Positions 29,864 to 36,549 of a stretch of DNA of 36,549 bases are shown piece by piece. The notes below the pieces were generated by a model, which made no database searches, was not told the origin of the DNA, and saw only the letters and a list, made by a program, of their open reading frames with translations. Source of the stretch: Clostridia bacterium (lineage in GTDB: Bacteria; Bacillota; Clostridia; Oscillospirales; CAG-272); assembly GCA_017461745.1 (NCBI GenBank), contig JAFTXE010000019.1, positions 1 to 36,549 of the forward strand, in the 5' to 3' direction. Positions within the stretch are counted from its first letter, which is position 1. Each line of letters opens with the position of its first letter. The translations under genes and the position numbers were made by a program.

Positions 29864-30358
29864 TTATTTATATTTTGCGAGAATTCCTTCGATATCGCCA
29901 ACACCAAGCTTACCGTAAACTTCATTGTTTACCGTAAGAACGGGAGCAAGTCCGCAAGCGCCGATACATCTCGTTGCTTCCAAGGAATACTTACCGTCGG
30001 GCGTTGTAGAGCCTGCGGGCAATCCAAGCACCTGAGTGATCTTATCGAGAAGATCTCCGCTTCCCTTTACGTAGCAAGCAGTTCCAAGGCAGACTGCTAT
30101 AGCAACCTCGCCCTTGGGGTTGAGAACGAACTGGGAATAGAAAGTAGACACACCGTATACTTCCTCAAGGGAAATTCCCATTCTTGTCGCAATGATCTTC
30201 TGAACTTCAATAGGAAGGTATCCGTAGATCTCCTGAGCCTCTTGCAGTACAGGCATCAATGCGCCCTTTGTTCCGCGATACTTTTCAATAACAGCTATAA
30301 GCTGCTCTTCCTGAGCCTTTGTTCCACGGAACATTACTGTGGTCAAATTTTTTTTCAT
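29864..30358 (-). CDS. hydC: Hydrogenase small subunit, NuoE-like (HydC/HndA)
   Basis: 164 residues. A thioredoxin-fold [2Fe-2S] protein that joins the NuoF-like subunit. The helical N-terminus (GALMPVLQEAQEIYGYLPIEV) is followed by VYGVSTFYSQF and the four ligand cysteines in CLGTACYVKGSG and CIGACGLAPVL. The length matches NuoE/HydC. It lies 61 bp after the PHP gene and is the first of the five genes that make the enzyme itself and its close partners. Confidence 0.95.
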   Translation of the reverse strand: MKKNLTTVMFRGTKAQEEQLIAVIEKYRGTKGALMPVLQEAQEIYGYLPIEVQKIIATRMGISLEEVYGVSTFYSQFVLNPKGEVAIAVCLGTACYVKGSGDLLDKITQVLGLPAGSTTPDGKYSLEATRCIGACGLAPVLTVNNEVYGKLGVGDIEGILAKYK

Positions 30359-30419
30359 GACGAAAAATTACCTCCGTTTTGTTTTAATTTATTTATTTTT
30401 TAAATAAACCCATAATTTA

Positions 30420-31154
30420 TTATCGACCGTTGAGATATTCAAACAGTCTTTTTCGAACCAACGCCGAGCTATACGGCTCGTCGTCAAGCTCAATGAAATT
30501 ATCCGCTTCGTTTATATCCCAAAGGTAATGAGCGTCTGAGGACACGACGTGCAGCGCGTCCTTGGCGACGGGATATTTCCGTTTTATCTCCTCTACGCTT
30601 GAAAGTTCGTTAAATTCTAAACAATCAAAGCCGTAATCCGAGGGAATATCACCGAGAACGGATATTATTCCGTTTGCTTCTCTGTCAACGTGGGCGGGGT
30701 GAACGTGAGCGCCGTATTTTTTAGCAAGCTCGACCGCGTCTCCCATCCACAAGTCAGTAGCGGAGATGAGAAGCTTACTCTCCGTGCATACGATGTTATC
30801 ATCACCGTCAAGTATAAGCTGATTTCCGAATATCTCAGGGCGGTTTTCAATATTCATCAGATGTCCGTGTATCTCCTCGTCAAACGCCATTGCGTCCTCA
30901 AGTCGTTCAAACAGACAAACTATATGAACGTCCTCCGCCGTTGACAGCTCTATTCCCGCCACCGCGATTATTCCCTGCTTTTTGCACGCCTCAAAGAAGG
31001 CGGGACAGTTTTTGCAGGAATTATGGTCGGTAAGCGCCACTATCTGCAAGCCCTTAAGCGCCGCCATGCCCGCGATATTATTTGGGGTCATATCGTCGTC
31101 AGCGCAAGGTGACAGACACGAATGGATATGAAGGTCGTAAGCGTAAGGCGTCAT
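30420..31154 (-). CDS. PHP-domain phosphoesterase
   Basis: 244 residues. A metal-dependent phosphoesterase of the PHP family. Motifs: DLHIHSCLSPCADDDMTP at the N-terminus, ALTDHNSCKNCPAFFEAC, the Glu in GIELST, HPAHVDREANG, and SSDAHYLWDI near the end. These supply the His/Asp/Glu ligands of the trinuclear site. The ATG overlaps the upstream stop (ATGA), so the TTG start 24 bases earlier is not needed. It is part of the hydrogenase operon. The substrate is unknown; a nucleotide or signalling phosphate is possible. Confidence 0.9.
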   Translation of the reverse strand: MTPYAYDLHIHSCLSPCADDDMTPNNIAGMAALKGLQIVALTDHNSCKNCPAFFEACKKQGIIAVAGIELSTAEDVHIVCLFERLEDAMAFDEEIHGHLMNIENRPEIFGNQLILDGDDNIVCTESKLLISATDLWMGDAVELAKKYGAHVHPAHVDREANGIISVLGDIPSDYGFDCLEFNELSSVEEIKRKYPVAKDALHVVSSDAHYLWDINEADNFIELDDEPYSSALVRKRLFEYLNGR

Positions 31155-31477
31155 AGCACAGCAGCTATGCGCGCGCAAAGCGCGAACGTATCTTCATCAC
31201 TGCCAAGGATATTCACTCCCACGCTTTTTGCCTTTTCAAGCACCTCGGCGTCAATACCGACGCCCTCGGAAAGCACTATGCAGGACGGGTCAGCCAAAGT
31301 TGCCACGGCAACTATATTGACGTTTGACATTATGGTTATCCAAGCGTCACCCGAATTTGCTCTGCCCATTACCCAGCTAAGAAGGTCACCCGCATATCCG
31401 CCCGTTACCTCTCTATCGCCGTCGGGCATACATATCACCTTCAGTGAAAGGCTATCAGCCAATTGCTTTACCGTCAT
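31151..31477 (-). CDS. DRTGG-domain protein (second of two)
   Basis: 108 residues: one small alpha/beta domain. GDREVTGGYAGDLLSWVMGRA is the DRTGG-like signature; NVNIVAVATLADPSCIVLSEG and ILGSDEDTFALCARIA complete it. In other proteins this domain sits next to CBS or kinase parts and may bind a nucleotide or phosphate ligand. Here it stands alone in the operon and overlaps the PHP gene by four bases. GGAGG is five bases before the ATG. A regulatory or ligand-sensing part of the hydrogenase system is inferred. Confidence 0.85.
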   Translation of the reverse strand: MTVKQLADSLSLKVICMPDGDREVTGGYAGDLLSWVMGRANSGDAWITIMSNVNIVAVATLADPSCIVLSEGVGIDAEVLEKAKSVGVNILGSDEDTFALCARIAAVL

Positions 31478-31495
31478 ATGTACCTCCGTTCTTGC

Positions 31496-32767
31496 TTACT
31501 GTCCGTGTTTACCTACGGTATCACGCAGCTTGATAAGACAGTCCGCTTCATCCGCCTCTCCTTTTATGATGTCCTCTGCGAGAGCATGACAATTGGGCGC
31601 TCCGCACGAGCCGCAATCAAGGTGAGGCAAGGTTTTATAAATATTCTCCACCGCGGACATCTTGGCTATTGCCGTCAATCTGTCCTCGGAGAGCGCCGAC
31701 GCGCCCGTATTAAGAAGAATTTTATCAAAGTCGTCAAGGAATATCGCATCGGGAAGCTCTGCCTCCTCGGTCGGATGATTTCTTGATATGGGCAGATATT
31801 TTCTCAGAGAGCGAAGTCTCGCCTTAGCTATATACGGGTTCTCTACGTTAAGCGTACCGCCAACGCAACCGCCGTTACAAGCATTAAGCTCTACGAACTC
31901 CAAGTTACTGATAGTGCCGTTTTCAATTTCATCAAGAACGTGTATGCAGTTCTCAATTCCGTCAGCGGCAAGATATCTGTCCGAGAGAAGCGACGTCGCT
32001 TCTCCACCCGTGCCTGCCCAATTGAGTCCGATTATTCCCGTCTTGGAGAGCTGCTGAGGGTCTTTTATCTCCTTGCGCTTAGCTCTTATCTTGAAGTATA
32101 AATCGCTGATAGCCAAAGCACCCGTAACGGCGCTCTTTTTAACTCCAAGCGGATTTTTAACGTAGCTTATTTTTGCGGGACACGGTGAAACGAATAATAC
32201 GCAAATATCCTCGTCCTTAAGCTCCTTATGAGTTTCAAGAACCTCTTTACGCGCAAGCATCGCGGCGTATTCTATAGGAGGAACGAGGGGCAGAAGATTA
32301 TCCGCAAGGTACGGAAATCTGAGTGCGATAAGCCGCACGATAGCGGGACAAGCCGAGCTTATCACGGGCTTTGGCACGTCTGCTCTTTTCATATATCTTC
32401 TCGTGTATTCCGTCACGAGCTCGGCGGCTCTCGACACCTCAAACACAGCGTCAAATCCGCATTCAAGCAGAGCCGTAAGTATATAGTCAACGTCGTCAAG
32501 CTCGTCAAACTGCCCGTAAAGAGCAGGAGCAGGCAACGCTATTTTGAATTTGTAATCGGCAAAATCCTCGAGCTTATCGAAGGTTGCCTTTTTAGCTTGA
32601 TAGGGGCAGACGCGGATGCACTCTCCGCAATCAATGCACATATCCTCCTTGATTATCGCGTGTCCGTCACGAACACGTATCGCCTCGGTAGGACATCTCT
32701 TTATACAGTTGGTACATCCCTTACACTTAGCTATATCAAGCGTAACGGAATGCTTATATACGTACAT
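31496..32767 (-). CDS. Putative sensory [FeFe] hydrogenase-like protein
   Basis: 423 residues. Two ferredoxin clusters at the N-terminus (CKGCTNCIKRCP and CIDCGECIRVCP), then an H-cluster domain with divergent loops: SSACP (L1, about 138-142), SPCPAKI (L2, 195-201) and ELNACNGGCVGG (L3, 294-305). The four cluster Cys are kept, but the position of the proton-relay Cys of catalytic enzymes is Ala140. A C-terminal cluster motif CGSCGAPNC...C (386-411) follows. There is no PAS domain. This fits the sensory/group C-D type and not a turnover enzyme. ATG 32767 is better placed than 32770 relative to AGAGG. Confidence 0.88.
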   Translation of the reverse strand: MYVYKHSVTLDIAKCKGCTNCIKRCPTEAIRVRDGHAIIKEDMCIDCGECIRVCPYQAKKATFDKLEDFADYKFKIALPAPALYGQFDELDDVDYILTALLECGFDAVFEVSRAAELVTEYTRRYMKRADVPKPVISSACPAIVRLIALRFPYLADNLLPLVPPIEYAAMLARKEVLETHKELKDEDICVLFVSPCPAKISYVKNPLGVKKSAVTGALAISDLYFKIRAKRKEIKDPQQLSKTGIIGLNWAGTGGEATSLLSDRYLAADGIENCIHVLDEIENGTISNLEFVELNACNGGCVGGTLNVENPYIAKARLRSLRKYLPISRNHPTEEAELPDAIFLDDFDKILLNTGASALSEDRLTAIAKMSAVENIYKTLPHLDCGSCGAPNCHALAEDIIKGEADEADCLIKLRDTVGKHGQ

Positions 32768-32791
32768 CATTACCTCTTTTCCGAGGAAGTC

Positions 32792-33214
32792 TCAGACGTT
32801 AACGGTCATATAGATCGTAGTGCCCTTTCCCACCTCTGATTCGATTTTCATGCTGTCGGTATATCTCTTCATGTTTGGCAAGCCCATGCCCGCTCCAAAG
32901 CCTAAGGAGCGGATATTATCGGGAGCGGTGGAATAGCCCTCCTGCATAGCAAGCTCTATATTGGAGATTCCCGGGCCGCTGTCGGCTAAGATTATTTCTA
33001 TTCTATCAACGTAAACGTTTACGTCGGCGCTTCCTCCGTCTGCATGAATGACCATATTTATCTCGCCCTCATACATTGCTACGGAAACTCTGCGGATAGT
33101 CTCGGGAGAAAATCCCATATCGCGCAAATGCTTTTTTATCCTTACGGACGCCTCGCCTGCCGATGTAAAATTATCACCGTCGATATCAAAATGGAAATTT
33201 ACGCACTCACTCAT
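32792..33214 (-). CDS. RsbW/SpoIIAB-like serine kinase ATPase
   Basis: 140 residues, the HATPase_c_2 fold of anti-sigma factor kinases. VSVAMYEGEINMVIHADGG is the N-box, IILADSGPGISNIE the G1 box, LGFGAGMGLPNMKRYTDSM the lid, and GKGTTIYMTV closes it. No sigma factor or anti-anti-sigma (STAS) gene is adjacent, so its target is likely another protein of this operon. It overlaps the preceding DRTGG gene by eight bases. GGAGG lies 11 bases before the ATG. Confidence 0.9.
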   Translation of the reverse strand: MSECVNFHFDIDGDNFTSAGEASVRIKKHLRDMGFSPETIRRVSVAMYEGEINMVIHADGGSADVNVYVDRIEIILADSGPGISNIELAMQEGYSTAPDNIRSLGFGAGMGLPNMKRYTDSMKIESEVGKGTTIYMTVNV

Positions 33215-33563
33215 TGATTACCTCACCTCCGGCAAGACCGTTAGCGTAAAGCTTACCGCAAGCGGTGTACATTCTTTCGTTGGTTGCAAGCACAACGAGT
33301 CCTGCGTCGTCAGCAAGTGCTATAACGTCTGCGGGGGGCATCTTTCCTCTTACGAAAACTATGCAACGCATATCCATCATAACGGCGGTCCTTACCACCT
33401 GAGGATTGCAAAGTCCCGTAACAAGAACAGCCTGTTCCTTTACGAAAGCAAGCACGTCGCACATCATATCGCAACCGCAAGCCGAGTGAACGGCTCCGTC
33501 CAGCTTATCCTCTCCGCAAAGCACCTTTGCGTCAAGCAATTCGAGAATAGTTCTGATTTTCAT
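33207..33563 (-). CDS. DRTGG-domain-like protein (first gene of the hydrogenase operon)
   Basis: 118 residues. The same small alpha/beta type as the later DRTGG protein: MKIRTILELLDAKVLCGEDKLDG at the N-terminus, GCDMMCDVLAFVKEQAVLVTGL in the middle, and MRCIVFVRGKMPPADVIALADDAGLVVLAT at the end. It is Cys-rich (CGCDMMC) and could sense metal or redox state, but this is inference. ATG 33563 has GGAGG five bases upstream; the reading from 33575 starts within that site. A leader hairpin lies directly upstream. Confidence 0.82.
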   Translation of the reverse strand: MKIRTILELLDAKVLCGEDKLDGAVHSACGCDMMCDVLAFVKEQAVLVTGLCNPQVVRTAVMMDMRCIVFVRGKMPPADVIALADDAGLVVLATNERMYTACGKLYANGLAGGEVINE

Positions 33564-33580
33564 AAACGCCTCCAAAGCAT

Positions 33581-33600
33581 GTGCGCGGAAAATCGCGCAC
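33581..33600 (-). promoter_or_regulatory. Leader hairpin before the hydrogenase operon
   Basis: GTGCGCG-gaaaat-CGCGCAC, a perfect 7-bp stem a few bases upstream of the first ribosome-binding site. It could shield or stabilise the 5' end of the mRNA. Confidence 0.5.
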
Positions 33601-33654
33601 GGAATAGCCTAAGCCATACGCCGAGTTATATACTTTCCCATATAGCCATCATAT

Positions 33655-33683
33655 ATTATATCATATAACCCTTCAAATGTCCA
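33655..33683 (-). promoter_or_regulatory. Promoter of the ten-gene hydrogenase operon
   Basis: Minus strand TGGACA (33678-33683), 17 bp and TATAAT (33655-33660). No other strong promoter is seen down to hydA; the genes are separated by 61 bp or less. Confidence 0.78.
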
Positions 33684-33744
33684 TATCAATTTTAAGATTT
33701 TTTGCGATTTTTTTGCTATTTTTCTCAAAGTTCACAAAAATTTT

Positions 33745-36264
33745 TCATTTTGCGTCGTACCAAGTCGAGCCAACTCCAGCCTCAACGTCCAGCGGAACGG
33801 AAAATTTGACTGCGTTTTCCATACATTCTATCAAAATTTCCTTTGCTCTTTCCGCGCAATCACGGTGAGCCTCGACTATAAGCTCGTCGTGAACCTGTAG
33901 CACGAGATGGGCGTCAATTCCGCTTTCCTTAAGCATATTATCGACCTTTATCATAGCTATTTTGATCACGTCCGCCGCAGTTCCCTGAATGGGGCTGTTC
34001 ATAGCGACGCGCTCTCCGAAATGCTTGACGTTTTTATTGCTTGCCGACAGCTCGGGGATATATCTCTTTCTACCGAACTCGGTGACGACGTAGCCGTCCT
34101 CAGCCGCCTTTATTTTTATTCCGTCAAGATATTCCGAGACCTTGGGAAATCCCGCAAGATAGCTCTCGATATATCGCTTTGCTTCCGCGCGGCTTATGCC
34201 GAGGTCCTCGGACAGCGAATGCTCTCCGATACCGTAAACTATACCGAAGTTGACAGCCTTCGCTCTTTTTCTCAGCTCCGTCGTCACGCTCGCAGGGTCA
34301 ACGCCAAATACGGTCGATGCGGTCGCCGTATGAATATCAACGCCCTCAAGGAATGCATTTTTCATATTTTCGTCACCCGAAATATGTGCAAGCAATCTGA
34401 GCTCTATCTGCGAATAGTCGGCGTCGATTATAAGATATTCGTCGTTCTTGGGAATAAAATATTTTCTGAATCTTCTGCCAAGCTCGGTCTTTATCGGTAT
34501 ATTCTGTAGATTTGGCTCAGCCGAGGAAAGTCTGCCCGTGGCAGTTCCCGTCTGATTGAAAAGGCTGTGTATCTTCCCCTCCTCGTCCGCCGCCTTGCAA
34601 AGTCCGTCGGCATAGGTGGATTTAAGCTTGGTGAGCTGACGGTAATCGAGTATATCCTCGATTATCTCGTGCTTTCCTATGAGCTTTTGCAGAGTTTCAG
34701 CATCGGTGGAATATCCCGTTTTGGTCTTTTTTGACTTGGGAAGTCCCATTTTTTCAAACAGCACATCGCCGAGCTGCTTGGGAGAATTTATATTGAACTC
34801 CTCGCCCGCCATGCTGTGTATTCTCCGTTTGAGCGCCTCCGAGGTGGCGAACAGCTCCTCGCCGTATGCCGCTATTCCCTCGACGTCTATCTTAAATCCC
34901 GCAAGCTCCATATCGGCAAGAACACTTGCGAGCGGTATCTCCATGTCATAGAGCAACGCGTCTCCGTCCTGCTCCTTGATCTGCTTTTCAAGACATTCGT
35001 AAAGTCTGTATACCGCAAGCGCCTCGCCGCCGTTTTTATCGACGCTTCCCATATATGCAAGCAATACGCTGTCAAGGTCGTATTTGCCTCTGCCCGAATT
35101 GAGAACGTACGCCGCAAGCATGGTATCGAACGCGCATTTGCCAAGCGTAATTCCCTTGGCGAAAAGCGCCTTATATAAGCTCTTATAATCGTGACATACG
35201 ACGTCCACCTCAGAAAGCCATGCCAAGTTATCGGCGGAAGTAAGCTGCGCCATCGCTTTACCGTCACACATTGTAAGCGTATCGTCAACAAGAGTGAGAG
35301 CCGCAGTTTTTCCCTTGAAATAGCCTTCGGCGTCTTCGATTATTGCAAGCTCGTCGGGCGTTTCCTCACGCTCGACTGTCTCCGCGCTCTCAGCGGCTTG
35401 CATATTTTCAAGCCCGAATTTTTTGATAAGGGCGGTAAATTCAAGCTCCGCGAACAGCTCGTAAAGCTCTTGCGCGTGTACGCCGTTATACTCGCACTGC
35501 GCCAAGGTCTGAGGTACGGGGGCGTTCGTATCTATAGTGGCAAGCGCACGCGAAAGATACGCCATATCCTTGCCCGCCGCAAGCTTTTGCTTTACTCCCG
35601 CGGAAAGACTTGATCCCTCGTATTCCTCGTAGAGCTTATCCATGCTGCCGAAGTCGCCGATAAGCTTAAACGCCGTTTTTTCTCCAATACCCGCAACACC
35701 CGGTATATTGTCGGAGCTATCTCCCATAAGAGCTTTGACGTCAACGAACACGTCGGGAGAGATACCGTAGGTTTCAAGGAATAGCTTGGGAGTATATTCG
35801 ACGGTCTCCTTGGTCTTGACGAGAAGCACCGAAACGCTGTCGTCAATAAGCTGTAACGAGTCTCTGTCACCCGTCAGCACGTAGGCGTGCACGCCCTCTG
35901 CCGCCGCTCTTTTTCCCATAGTGCCGAGAATATCGTCCGCCTCGTAGCCCTCGCAGGTAATAACGTTGAAGCCAAGATGCTCCATACACCTCTTAGCGTA
36001 AGGAAGCTGTACCGCCAGCTCCTCGGGCATTCCCTTGCGGTTAGCCTTATATCCGTCGTACATTTTATGGCGGAAGGTAGGCGCTTTCAAGTCAAAAGCC
36101 ACGACGCAGTAATCGGGGGACAGGCTCTCGACGTGCTTTGATATTATATTTATCATTCCGTAAACTGCGTGCGTGTAAAGACCGTTCTTATTCGTCAGCG
36201 GACGGATTCCGTAATACGCTCTGTTGAGTATACTGTTTCCGTCGATTATCAGCATTTTTTTCAT
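33745..36264 (-). CDS. polA: DNA polymerase I
   Basis: 839 residues. Repair and Okazaki-fragment polymerase. The N-terminal 5' nuclease domain carries LIIDGNSILNRAYYG, LTGDRDSLQLI and GDSSDNIPGVAGIGEKTA. The central 3'-5' exonuclease-like domain lacks the metal-binding Asp-x-Glu (it reads KTAALTLVDDTLT), so it is probably inactive, as in other Firmicutes PolA. The polymerase domain shows motif A DADYSQIELRLL (about 614), motif B RKRAKAVNFGIVYG (about 665) and motif C QVHDE (about 790). ATG 36264 has GGAG seven bases upstream; the reading from 36300 is less likely. It has its own promoter. Confidence 0.97.
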   Translation of the reverse strand: MKKMLIIDGNSILNRAYYGIRPLTNKNGLYTHAVYGMINIISKHVESLSPDYCVVAFDLKAPTFRHKMYDGYKANRKGMPEELAVQLPYAKRCMEHLGFNVITCEGYEADDILGTMGKRAAAEGVHAYVLTGDRDSLQLIDDSVSVLLVKTKETVEYTPKLFLETYGISPDVFVDVKALMGDSSDNIPGVAGIGEKTAFKLIGDFGSMDKLYEEYEGSSLSAGVKQKLAAGKDMAYLSRALATIDTNAPVPQTLAQCEYNGVHAQELYELFAELEFTALIKKFGLENMQAAESAETVEREETPDELAIIEDAEGYFKGKTAALTLVDDTLTMCDGKAMAQLTSADNLAWLSEVDVVCHDYKSLYKALFAKGITLGKCAFDTMLAAYVLNSGRGKYDLDSVLLAYMGSVDKNGGEALAVYRLYECLEKQIKEQDGDALLYDMEIPLASVLADMELAGFKIDVEGIAAYGEELFATSEALKRRIHSMAGEEFNINSPKQLGDVLFEKMGLPKSKKTKTGYSTDAETLQKLIGKHEIIEDILDYRQLTKLKSTYADGLCKAADEEGKIHSLFNQTGTATGRLSSAEPNLQNIPIKTELGRRFRKYFIPKNDEYLIIDADYSQIELRLLAHISGDENMKNAFLEGVDIHTATASTVFGVDPASVTTELRKRAKAVNFGIVYGIGEHSLSEDLGISRAEAKRYIESYLAGFPKVSEYLDGIKIKAAEDGYVVTEFGRKRYIPELSASNKNVKHFGERVAMNSPIQGTAADVIKIAMIKVDNMLKESGIDAHLVLQVHDELIVEAHRDCAERAKEILIECMENAVKFSVPLDVEAGVGSTWYDAK

Positions 36265-36315
36265 GTTTTTTCTCCGTGATACCGTATGTGTATCAGTCAT
36301 ATTTTTTCATTATAT

Positions 36316-36344
36316 AGTATAACATTTTATTAGGTAAATGTCAA
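36316..36344 (-). promoter_or_regulatory. Promoter of polA
   Basis: Minus strand TTGACA (36339-36344), 17 bp and TATACT (36316-36321), about 45 bases before the chosen ATG. Confidence 0.82.
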
Positions 36345-36375
36345 GCAAATCTGTTTTGTATTTTTATATACTGTC

Positions 36376-36549
36376 AAATTATGATTTATCGGGGATATGG
36401 GGACGCGAGGGACGCGGGGGACGCGATTTCCGCTTTTTTGAAAAAAAGCTTGGCAAAAAACTTCCTTGCTGGGTTGTAGCCCGCTTAAACATATATAATT
36501 CCAAGAATAGCTTAGTCGGGCTACAACCCGGCAAGAAAGCTTTTGCGGA
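36376..36549. repeat. 243-bp-type palindromic repeat element, second copy cut by the window end
   Basis: Same orientation as the complete copy at 25012-25254. It is nearly identical from ATTTCCGC through ACTTCCTTGC, and its inner arms still pair although several bases differ (GGGTTGTAGCCCG with CGGGCTACAACCC). The far end lies outside the window. Confidence 0.8.

Noticed and set aside
33207..33214. A frameshift between the first two genes of the hydrogenase operon
   Set aside because: The eight-base overlap joins two complete, separately recognisable proteins, each with its own ribosome-binding site; this is normal operon coupling.

Overview
The window reads as chromosomal DNA of a strictly anaerobic, Gram-positive Clostridia-type bacterium, probably an uncultured gut or rumen lineage. 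The evidence is a clostridial-order rnfCDGEAB operon, a multimeric NAD(P)-linked [FeFe] hydrogenase operon, SipW/TasA-type secreted proteins, AGGAGG ribosome-binding sites and near-consensus sigma-A promoters with 17-bp spacers. The taxon is inferred; there is no rRNA gene to fix it.

Region 1 (1-11.2 kb, all minus strand). After the start of a Gfo/Idh/MocA oxidoreductase cut by the window edge comes a ten-gene cluster read leftward: a TetR-type regulator, a small membrane-anchored protein, a SipW-type signal peptidase, an EP-repeat membrane protein, three SipW-dependent TasA-like proteins, a second SipW-type peptidase, a 1120-residue TasA-like/beta-helix protein and a last SipW-dependent protein, ending in a terminator. 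This looks like a machine for exporting and assembling a surface layer or matrix. Its only strong promoter lies inside a 278-bp segment bounded by a perfect 22-bp inverted repeat, next to a complete tyrosine recombinase gene (11186-12025). I read this as an invertible promoter switching the surface operon ON and OFF. The window shows the ON orientation. A bidirectional terminator is also inside the segment, and a third copy of the site sits just outside it. This is the most notable feature of the window.

Region 2 (12.3-17.3 kb, minus) is the Rnf ferredoxin:NAD+ oxidoreductase operon with a consensus promoter.

Region 3 (17.3-25.3 kb, mixed strands) is accessory: an unknown protein, a nested-palindrome repeat, a tRNA with a CAU anticodon, a BspA-like LRR lipoprotein, a membrane protein with a catalytically dead M23 domain, a methyltransferase, a RAYT-like transposase carrying two related palindromes in frame, an AraC regulator, an orphan sugar-phosphate transferase and a small XRE regulator with two tandem palindromic operators.

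Region 4 (25.0-36.5 kb, minus) is a ten-gene hydrogenase operon. It encodes an electron-bifurcating-type trimer plus an HndB-like ferredoxin, and also a putative sensory [FeFe] hydrogenase, two DRTGG-type proteins, two GHKL ATPases and a PHP phosphoesterase. polA follows, with its own promoter. A roughly 243-bp palindromic repeat occurs complete after the hydrogenase operon and again, in the same orientation and cut by the window end, upstream of polA.

Rnf and the hydrogenase together connect reduced ferredoxin and NADH to ion pumping and H2 production or uptake, as expected for a fermentative anaerobe.
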